Shown here piece by piece: positions 55,713 to 64,000 of a DNA stretch of 64,000 nt (the stretch's first letter is position 1; every line of letters begins with the position of its first letter). Source of the stretch: Hydnum rufescens UP504 (lineage: Eukaryota > Basidiomycota > Agaricomycetes > Cantharellales > Hydnaceae); the NCBI GenBank assembly GCA_014904985.1, contig MU128923.1, positions 299,841 through 363,840 of the forward strand, in the 5' to 3' direction. The notes below the pieces were generated by a model that was given only the letters and a program-made list of their open reading frames with translations, did no database searches and was not told the DNA's origin. The translations under genes and the position numbers were made by a program.

Positions 55713-56094
55713 GATGTTCCCATCTTTCACTTGTCTGACTTTCCCTTTCTGACTCCCTTCACTTGAATCTGCCTTCATATACTCTGATCTCAATTACTTT
55801 GAATTCTTTCACCCCATGCATGTCAATATGCCCAATAAGATGTGTTATTCAATGTGTTCTGCCATGCCTTATAGGATGCATTGCTTTCCATGAACCCAGT
55901 GTTAGCTTGGACCTTCTATTTGTGGCAGGATTATAGTGTTTTTCTTTGATTTTTCAGAGGACTGTGAATGGTCTTCTCTTCTAAGGAAACATACCTTCCT
56001 CAAATCTGAATTATATATTTTGGATCATTTTGGCCAGCAATAATTGATCTTGATGGAATTCTAAAGGATTAAAATCTGAGAAGCATTGGATGCA
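55713..56094. other. Noncoding spacer, right side of the KDZ element
   Basis: About 380 bp between gene Y and the right 21-bp repeat array. No coding signal is seen. Confidence 0.5.
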
Positions 56095-56640
56095 GCAATT
56101 CATTTAGCAGGTATTCCAGATTTACTAGTAGGTACTCATGGGGCCTAGCAGGTATTCCAGATTCCATAGTAGTACTCTAGGGGGTCTAGCAGGTATTCCA
56201 GATTCCATAGTAGGTACTCTAGGGGGTCTAGCAGGTATTCCAGATTGTAGAGTAGGTATTCTGGGGGTCTAGCAGGTTATTCTAGATTTTAGAGTAGGTA
56301 TTCTAGGGGGTCTAGCAGGTATTCTGGATTTTATGGTAGGTATGTTATGGGATCTAGCAGGTATTCTGGATTTTATGGTAGGTATTCTAGGGGTTCTAGC
56401 AGGTGTTCTGGATTTCATGGTAGATATTCTAGGGGGTCCAGCAGGTGTTCTGAATTTCATAGTAGGTATTCTCTGTGGTCTAGCAGGTATTCCCAATTTT
56501 ATAGTGGGTATCCTATGGGGTGTAGTAGGTGTTCTAAGGTGCATAGTCAGTATTCTATGGGATGTAGTAGGTATTTCAAGTTGTATAGACAGTATTGTGT
56601 GGAGCATAGCAGGTGTTCTATGAGATAGCAGGTGTCACAG
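56095..56640. repeat. Right subterminal 21-bp repeat array of the KDZ element
   Basis: About 26 units of 21 bp, consensus TAGCAGGTATTCYAGATTYCA alternating with TAGTAGGTATTCTAGGGGGTC. The TAGCAGGTAWTC core is the reverse complement of the left array's core. The arrays therefore form inverted ends about 13.5 kb apart, as subterminal transposase-binding repeats often do. Confidence 0.85.
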
Positions 56641-56764
56641 CAAGAATAGTAGGTGTTCAGACTATGCTAGTAGGTTCCTGGCCAATGATAGTTGGTGTTA
56701 AATCACTGCATAGCAGGAAATAATACATGTATAGTAGGTGATAACCTGATATCCAGATACCCTT

Positions 56765-57135
56765 CAAGGGGGGGGTTTCATACATTAAAATGGGGCCTTG
56801 AAGGGGTTGAAGTAGTTTCCCTGGGCTGCCACCATGTACACACCACATATCATACCATACATCATACTACATCCTCACCTCCCTTTAGTAATCCCCTCTT
56901 GATCTTCTATATAAGTAGATACATTTGTACTCTTGCTCCTCAGAAAGATTGAGAACATATGTCACTTAATTGACTCTTCTCTCCTTCCAATCCATCTCAT
57001 CTTGTATCAAGGCTCCTTGAGGATTCAGTCCTTCCACTCCCCATGTACTTGTCTTCCATGACATTATGTAACCCTCACACCACAATTCCACTCATCAATT
57101 ATAATCCCTTCTGTGACTACATACAACCCTTAACA
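56765..57135 (+). repeat. LTR relic of the Gypsy-II family
   Basis: A purine tract (AAGGGGGGGG at 56,766) is followed by about 365 bp that share landmarks with the Gypsy-II 3' LTR. These are TATAAGTAG, ACTTGCTCYTYAGAA, a CAATTGACT-like stretch, CTYAAGAAGCC/CTTGAGGATTC and the end ACAACCCTTAACA. The 5' end is degraded. Confidence 0.55.
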
Positions 57136-57149
57136 GGTCAAGTGTACAA

Positions 57150-57545
57150 GTGTGTTCTATCATCTGTGAGGTGATTGATAGTGTCCAGTCTCCCTGGGGT
57201 TTGTTTGCCTACTGTCTGTGAGACAATAGGGTCAAATATATGATCCCTGCCTTATCATGTATATATAAGATGATAACATGGTCACTTTCCCTATCATCTG
57301 TCAGTCCACTATGTGGTTCCTTGCACTATCATCTGTGAGACAATAGGACTCAATATCTGATCTCCACTCTACCCTCTGTGAGATGATGGGGTTCAATATC
57401 TGGTCCCTCACTCTATTGTCTGTGAGATGATGGGGGATTCCTGACCCTATCACCTCTGAGATGATAGCCTCTAATATTGGATTCCTGGCCCTATCACCTC
57501 TGAGATGATACCCACTAATATCAGATTCCTGACCCTATCACCTCC
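57150..57545. repeat. About 50-bp minisatellite with internal hairpins
   Basis: Roughly nine imperfect copies of a unit CTATCATCTGTGAGATGATAG...CAATATCTGATTCCT. Each copy holds the inverted repeat CATCTnnnAGATG. No coding meaning is apparent. Confidence 0.75.
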
Positions 57546-59160
57546 ACCATATCATCATCATCATCCTTCCATACATTCAATTCTGGAAGTAAACCTAGCA
57601 ATTCACACACAGCACAGTAATTTCAGAGTCACATGACACTAGGATCAAATCAGGATATTTGTACAGGTACTGTAACTCAGTCTAGGGTCACATGACCAAA
57701 TTCAGGTTGCTAAATGCCATCCCCTGAAGATGTGTAAGCAGTAAATTGATGTGAAGGAGGGGTGTGAATGTAGCAGGGTAGGAAACTTAGGGTAAGAAAA
57801 TGCCTAATTCTCATTATTTGGACCTCAAGTTCTCAGCTAGGCCACCTATATACACAAGCAGACTTGGAGTTGGACAATGGACAGAAACCAGGATGACTAA
57901 GAACTGACAAGTCATTGACTAATGGAAATTACATCACCTGAAACATGTCATTGTCTAGACTCCCTAGCAAATCTCATAAATAGATCAAGGACTTTCTGGG
58001 CTGGGTGGAGCTTTCCATAATAGGAAGAGGCCAGCCAGATCTGGAACCCATCTAAAAATAAAAATCCATACCATGTGCTACTCAGGAGTTCTGGGCCAGC
58101 ATATAAAAATCTGTACATTACACCCCCAATAATTGTTTTTTTCCCTCTTACCTCCACAAGCCAGACAGTGCTTTGTGAAGTTGTGTAAAGGTATTCCCTG
58201 GTCAACACCTAGACCTTGTAAGATTTCTGTGGACTCAGCTTAACAACCAGCTGGCACAAGAAAGACTGAATTCTGAGACACCTGACACCTACCTGAAAAT
58301 CTGAGGATAGCCAAACCCCTCAGTTTCTGACTCATACCCATCTTGAGGACTGGCAGCTCCTCTCATCTACCAACTGGCAACTGCTTGAGGACAGTATAAT
58401 CCTCTCTTCTGAACCCTACCCATTTGACTAATCCTCAGACAGTCAGTCCCAACACTCTTATTGCCAGTACAGATAGCCTTCTATCCTAGTACTGTTCCAA
58501 AAGCCTACAGGCATTCCCATCTATATTGGAAGGGAAGTACCTGTTTTACCTTGGCATATTAAGGCAAGCTTTTGAGCTCTAAACTCAAATCCTCCCTTAG
58601 GTTTCTCACATCTTATATAGAAGAAACCCCTACAGTGAATGGGATGTGGATGCAAAATGGGATGTAAAGGAAGTGGTCAAGGCAAAGATTCAAGCAGAGG
58701 GTCCCAATGCTCTGTAGTACTTACTAAAATGTTTTGCTTCTCCTGTATCCCAGGTTTCAGGTGTGGGTCAGGTTCAGGTTTTGCCCAAATTGGGAAAAAC
58801 CAAACCAAAACCAAACCTATGCATTCATATGCACCACACACAGCAAGGGAGTACAGATTACATTGACAAGAGGAAGCAAGAAATAATAAACTTAGGGCAA
58901 ATGTGAACCACATGGTAGGGGATACTGAGTTGGCCAGCATCCACATGATTGGCAGCAGCAACAAGCACCAATCCCTGACTCTAAAGCCATGGTCAGGGAC
59001 ACTGAGTCAGCCACCATGCATGTGATGTAAATACAGAGCAGTGGCCTTATGTGAACAGAATTAGGCCCTACTTTCAGCACACATCCTATCAGGTGGCATG
59101 ACCACATCTCACTGACCACAGCATGAGGGGTTATACATTGAGGGTTTCTAAAAGAAATTC
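57546..59160. other. No recognised gene; one small minus-strand ORF
   Basis: An 86-codon minus-strand ORF (58,208-57,948) with V-W-L-V-E-V-R-G-K-K-T-I-I-G-G-V is coding-like but has no match I know. A short plus-strand coding-like patch (W-D-V-K-E-V-V-K-A-K-I-Q-A-E-G near 58,658) is isolated. The rest is CpG-poor debris. Confidence 0.35.
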
Positions 59161-60935
59161 AATGGACAAGCTAAGGTCAGAAGGGGGAGGCTGATGAAGA
59201 TATGGCAGTGACCATGTGGTCACATGCCATGGCAATTTCTGATTGAAACTGTAACTGCAGTTAGGACAAGGACTTGACTGAACAGATTAGGGAGAATCTG
59301 CATTCAGCAGCTACAGTAATTCAGAGATGCATGCAGTGTCCATGGGAAGACATAACCCTGCATGACATTTTTGCAAACAACAAGGCACCTGAATATAAGA
59401 GGTGCTTCAAGGTTGCAAGTGCTAGAAACATTGACCAAATCATGCAAAACAGTTGACTGTAGGGAGAAGAGAATAGAGGTGTCTGGTGACTCAGGCAATC
59501 CTCCACTCAGCACCTTGAAGTCTCACAAAAAGGGAAGGGAGTACAGAACATGAGAACAAGGGGGTGAGGATTTATCCAAGCCAAAGGAAATGACATAGTA
59601 TGCAAACAAATGGTTCAAGGTAGACATGGAATAGACAAAGAAGGCATGAACAAGAGAACACAAAACAGGGTCAAGCCATCACCCAAGAAATTCTGACTGG
59701 GGCATGATACAACATGCAGTGGAACATGCAAATTCTTGAGCAAGTGCAATGTGACTGCATCTGCTGGATAGTATGGTAGATATTGATGTCAGAGAATGGA
59801 CTATGGACAACCTGGGGGAAGAAGCTTCAGCAGCAAAAAACAAACAAAGGAGAGATGGGGACAGACAGTGTTCTCACCATGGTGGAGAGGACTCATGTCA
59901 AGCAAGGGGTCACCATCAGCTGGAATGTGAAGACTGGAACTGAGACCATAGTGGAGATGATCAGGAGCAGAAGGGATGAATTCTGGGAAAGAGCACTGAG
60001 GTGATGGTGAGGGGTACCAGGAAGTGCATTATCAACACTGGAAATCAGGTGGAGAACTTGATCAAGCCATTCAAGAAACATGGTAGGTGTATCAACTCCA
60101 CTCTCATCAGTGATGATGATCTTGGCCAGAGACTGTGGAATTGACTGTGGGTGCCAATTCAGCAGGAGAGTTGTCCAGCCAACATCGGGCTCAAGTGGAG
60201 ATGAGAAATACAGGATATAGATATGGAGCTGCTCAAGTTGTTCCTGCAGAAGAAACTGGGGACACTAATCAAGATGCATAGTTGAAGAAGAAAGAGAGGA
60301 GAGAATGTACCTTGACCCCAATGCTAATCAGGGCATTTAAGGCTGATGACACTCCAGGCCATTCAGTGAGGATCAAATTGATCTGACATACAGCAGGACT
60401 AGCATGCTCAATAATGTCAATGAGCCTCAGCAGGTCATGCAATACTACCTGTTTTGACACCACTTCATCTACTTCCTGATGATCCAGCACTGCTTACCAT
60501 GACAAAACCAAATCATGCAGAAGTTAATTGGAAGATTATCAAATAGATCTTTATGGTTCATGAATGGCTACAGGAAATGATTGAATGGTTCAGAGGCAGC
60601 ATGGCCCCTTCAATGGCACTTGACATCAAGCAAGAGCAGGCTAAGGCAATAAATTAGAAAATAATGCACTATATTCTGTGCATAACCTTCATACATATGT
60701 TTATACTTTCTCAGATCTCCTGGCTTGTCTGGCACTGAGAAAGTAATGTGTCACTGTGCTTAAAGGGGCCTATTATCAAAAGCATGTGTCTTGACTGCCA
60801 TGCATAATGTATCAATACCACTCTTTAGTTACCACATATTGTACATTACAGCTGTTTTGGGTCCAATAGTCTGCAGTGCAAAATGCCAAAATTTTGCTCT
60901 CAACATGCCCAAGAGTATTCCAGCAATTCCTCCCC
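59161..60935 (+). pseudogene. Unidentified decayed plus-strand coding debris
   Basis: 59,274-59,456 reads L-H-S-A-A-T-V-I-Q-R-C-M-Q-C-P-W-E-D-I and E-Y-K-R-C-F-K-V-A-S-A-R-N-I-D-Q-I-M, which looks like an eroded protein. Beyond it only short fragments remain, including 59,783-60,004 and a minus-strand helix at 60,490-60,269. I cannot name the family. Confidence 0.3.
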
Positions 60936-61460
60936 AACTGCATATGGTAGAGTAATGGGGTAAGCTGTCCTGGAACCAGCCTGTCAATACACAGGGAATG
61001 GTGGTTATTCTCAGTGTGTCTGATGCATTTGAGATTTCAATTTTTCCTGCCTCTGTACCAAGGATTGTGAGTGAAAAAATGCACATATTGACATGAATTT
61101 TATATCCACAAACTTGTACCAAATCCCCCAAGGGCATGGTGAACATTTCAAGTTGATTGGCTGTGATTTGAATGTTCAAGTTTTCCCTGCTCACACCAAC
61201 ACATGCTGTGAGTCAATGTGGGCTTATATTGACATAAATGTTATACCTATCACCTTGTACTGACTCCCCCAAGGGTACAGCAAACAATTGAAGTCAATAG
61301 GGCCACATTTGAGGGTCTGGATTATTGCCCCCCAGTGCCAAGGTATGTGAGCCATTGAGGATGTATATTGACCAAATTTTTTATATCTATTGACTTGTAC
61401 TGATGCCCCTGAGGGCATGGTAGATGATTTGAGTCAATTGGAAATCATTTCCATGACATC
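60936..61460. repeat. About 150-bp tandem repeat, three eroded copies
   Basis: Units contain TATATCYAYNNACTTGTAC, then CCCCAAGGGYA, then a TCAATTG/AAGTCAAT-type stretch. Copies start near 60,945, 61,085 and 61,230, with a partial at 61,375. Coding-like frames here come from the repeat. Confidence 0.55.
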
Positions 61461-61514
61461 CACTATGGCTTCCTCTTAGTGCTTTTCCCTGTGTTTCCTG
61501 CTCTTTGCCCAGGC

Positions 61515-62745
61515 TGGTCAGCCATTTTTTATACCTATCTTAGGTACCAATCTGGGGCAGATTTGATACTGATGGAGGTCTGTATATAGCTGGGCCCAAC
61601 TCTGGCCCAAACAATTCATTAGCATACCCCTGAGCAAGATGTGGGCCCAAGTTTGGGCCCAACTGGGCCCCAACCATAAATAGTAACATAATGTATTATA
61701 TAATCAATATTACATAAGCCTTCATAAAAGGTAATATACCATAAGTAGCTGCTTAAATAAGGAATTTCCATATTTAGAAATCTTACATAAGCAACTTCCT
61801 TATTTGGCCATATTACATAATCAATTGCTATATTTGGATTATTACCTTATCAACTTCTATATTTGGAGATGTTACATATATTTAGATAGATTACTTAAGC
61901 TACCATATATAGCTATATTACTTAATCTGTTATATAAGCAAAAAAGCAGAAAAGGGGGGGGGGCCCAGGGGGGGATTTGTTGAAAACCTTGAACCTTACA
62001 TGTTCCTCAGAATGTAGGCCAATCCCAGTTGTGGGATGTTTGAGCATCACTTGCATTAAGTGATGCTCAAACATCCCATGACTGGGATCAGCCTGCACAC
62101 AGACATTCTGAGGAACATATAAGGTTCAAGGCTTTCAACAAACCCCCCCTGGGGCCCCCCCCTTTGCTGCTTTTGTGCTTATATAATAGATTAGGTATTA
62201 TAGCTGTATATGGTAGCTTAGGTAGTCTATCTAAATATAGAAGCTTATGTAATACTTCCAAATATAGAAGTTGGTTAGGTAATAATCCAAACATAGAAAT
62301 TTGATTAGGTAATATGGCCAAATAAGGAAGCTGCTTATGTAAGATTTCTCAATATGGAAGTTCCTTATTTAAGCAACTACTTATATAGTACATAAGCATA
62401 TTATTATGTAATTGATCAAACCCTAACCCTAACACTGGACATGGGGGTAGATGTTCCCAAACTCCAGACAATCCCAACCCTAACCACCAACTCCAACCCC
62501 CAACCCTAACCACCAAATTCCAACCCCCCCCAACCACCAACCATCCCCAACTGCCAACATAATTACTATATTTGGCATACTACAGCATGAGGTGAAGTTG
62601 GGCCCAAAGTCTGTAAGCCATGGGTATTAAAGACCCTGAGTTGGACCCAATTATGCTCCATATTCCTTGGGATCTAGTTAGGTATTAAAAATGCCTTGTT
62701 TTTCCACCTAAGGTAGGTGTCATAACTGGCTGACCAAGGTGTGTG
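61515..62745. mobile_element. 1.2-kb fold-back element (large palindrome)
   Basis: The inner arms, 61,690-62,052 and 62,058-62,420, are inverted copies around the loop GCATT (62,053-62,057), with a near-perfect centre (GAGCATCACTT/AAGTGATGCTC). Outer arms match less well: GGGCCCAA-rich segments at about 61,590-61,670 against 62,595-62,660, and GGCTGACCAGCC-type ends at about 61,515-61,545 against 62,710-62,740. The right side has an extra about 150 bp with telomere-like repeats. No coding capacity is visible, so it is non-autonomous. Confidence 0.8.
62418..62530. repeat. Telomere-like CCCTAA repeats inside the fold-back element
   Basis: AAACCCTAACCCTAACAC at 62,418-62,435 has two perfect CCCTAA units. 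Degenerate CCAACCCTAACCACCAA stretches follow up to about 62,530. CCCTAA/TTAGGG is the usual fungal telomere repeat. The tract is too short to be a chromosome end and lies between repeats. Confidence 0.6.
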
Positions 62746-62756
62746 ATATAAAATCA

Positions 62757-64000
62757 AAGCCATCTAGCCACATCATTGGAATGGCCTCCAGGCAGGGGCC
62801 AAGTGACCTCTACCATCTGCTCACTAGAGTGATCAACAACCCTACTGCAGCCAATGTAGCTACTACCCACTCAATTGACATAAATCTACTACACTGCTGA
62901 CTTGGCCACCTCAGATATGATAACATATGGTGATTAGTTAATCAAGGGATGGTTGAAGACACTCACAAACTTGTCAGAACACAAGAGTTTTGTGAAGCAT
63001 GCACTTTAGGCAAGGCACACCAACTCCCATTCCCAAATAACAAAACCACAGCCACTGGCATCCTCAACCTCATCCACTCAGATGTATGCAGCCCACTCCC
63101 ACTATCAATTAGAAGCAAATGTTATTTCATCATGTTCACAGATGACCACTCCCACCAAAAATTCCTGTACCTCATGTCAGCCAAAAGTGAAGTCCTAGCA
63201 AAGTTCTTGGAGTTCAAGGCATCAACAGAAAAGGAAACTGGTCACCAAATCAAAACCATATGAAGTGACAATGGAGGTGAATACACTTCACTGGAATTCC
63301 AATGCTACCTCACAGCTGAAGGAATATCTCCCCAAACATCTACTCCATACACACCTGAACAGAATGGACTGTCAGAACAAGGCAATCACACAATCATTGA
63401 AAAATTAGACCCATGCTCAAGGTGGCAGGAATGTCAAATGGTTTCTGGGTGGAGGCAGCCCTAACAGCTACATATCTTGGAAATATTTCACCCCATGCTG
63501 CATTAAAAGATAAAACTCCAATGGAAGCCTGGTAAAACAAGTGCCCCCATATACATGGAATTTATGAATTCGGCACAGTTGCATATGCCCTTGTCCTGAG
63601 GGAACTTCAGAAGAAATTAGATGACAAAAGTGACAAGTGCATCCTACTTGGTTATGCAGTTGGAACCAAAGCATACCACTTGTGGCAGATCAGAGATTGC
63701 CAAATCATCATATCCCATGATGTATCATTCAACAATGGTGTATACCTACAAGACATGCCAGGAGAACCACCAATACTACAAGATACTTGGCCAATTAACA
63801 CCCCAGACACCAGTGAGATAAATTCCACTATCAAGCCTGATCCCACATATACACATGAGCCCATACTGGTCCTTGCACCAGCACCAGCCCCAGCCCCAGC
63901 CCCAGCATGACCAGTCTGAGTATGCCAACCACCTGCCTGGCACCAAAATGACCTCAACAATGCCTCCAGTGAGGATGACTCCCAACAAGCTGCCAGATAC
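62757..64000 (+). pseudogene. Copia (Ty1) pol: GAG-pre-integrase and integrase, runs off the window
   Basis: Reads D-L-Y-H-L (62,808) and L-G-H-L-R-Y-D-N-I (about 62,901) with the zinc-type C-E-A-C-T-L-G-K-A-H (about 62,995). The core follows: D in H-S-D-V-C-S-P-L (about 63,080), D in S-D-N-G-G-E-Y (about 63,267) and E in P-E-Q-N-G-L-S-E (about 63,356), the full Copia integrase triad. A TGA at 63,261-63,263 fits a former CGA. After 63,540 the text shifts frame through the integrase-RT linker (L-L-G-Y-A-V-G-T-K-A-Y-H-like) and ends in an A-P repeat (63,865-63,905). RT lies beyond the window. Confidence 0.85.

Larger units (their letters stand above)
41517..56740. mobile_element. Probable 15-kb KDZ-type DNA transposon
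   Basis: Four genes lie between two arrays of the same 21-bp repeat in opposite orientation. A KDZ transposase (46,250-42,590) and a TET/JBP-like oxygenase (47,936-46,656) point left. Two large unrecognised genes (48,202-51,978 and 52,630-55,712) point right. KDZ transposases and TET/JBP oxygenases are known to be linked in basidiomycetes. Outer ends are inferred from the repeats: the left repeat starts after TGTATACA (about 41,517) and the right one ends near ATGTATAG (about 56,735). I could not prove terminal inverted repeats or a target duplication. Confidence 0.65.

Noticed and set aside
62418..62530. Chromosome end (telomere)
   Set aside because: Only two perfect CCCTAA units occur, with transposon sequence on both sides.

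Overview
This window looks like transposon-choked, gene-poor DNA of a filamentous basidiomycete. The evidence is the transposon families (Ty3/Gypsy chromoviruses, Copia, and a KDZ element with a TET/JBP-like dioxygenase), introns of about 46-60 nt, and canonical GT..CTAAC..AG splice signals. Most of the sequence is strongly CpG-depleted. In-frame stops are very often TGA where CGA would fit, which indicates long-term 5mC deamination. I see no ordinary housekeeping gene, tRNA or rRNA.

Layout. 1-3,060: two divergent arrays of hairpin/intron repeats around a 628-bp near-perfect palindrome. 3,160-10,640: repeat relics (hairpin element, Gypsy protease relic, LTR-like block, SINE-like tRNA relic, decayed minus-strand ORF). 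10,670-11,850: a third hairpin/intron array on the minus strand. 11,858-21,778: a complete chromovirus (Gypsy-I) with 473/474-bp LTRs, 5-bp target duplications and a long C-terminal extension after its chromodomain. 21,784-24,000: a fourth array on the plus strand. 24,410-29,817: a 5'-truncated older chromovirus (Gypsy-II) with its 3' LTR and an antisense intron-containing relic between integrase and LTR. 29,840-39,060: unidentified decayed genes, one with a JmjC-type domain, and several minisatellites. 39,070-41,339: an LTR-like block, then a Copia tail whose RNase H is split by a solo LTR. 41,520-56,740: a probable KDZ DNA transposon of about 15 kb. 56,765-61,500: an LTR relic, minisatellites and unidentified debris. 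61,515-62,745: a second large palindrome with telomere-like repeats. 62,757-64,000: a Copia integrase running off the window.

Two features stand out. The first is the arrays: each unit pairs a hairpin just upstream of a 5' splice site with a second hairpin inside an intron of about 85-113 nt. Both stems keep their pairing through changes on both arms. The second is the KDZ element. A KDZ transposase and a TET/JBP-like oxygenase are transcribed leftward, two large unrecognised genes are transcribed rightward, and the whole is bracketed by inverted arrays of the same 21-bp repeat.

All 14 substitutions I could align between the two Gypsy-I LTRs are transitions at CpG sites. This ties repeat decay to cytosine methylation, the modification that TET/JBP enzymes act on.
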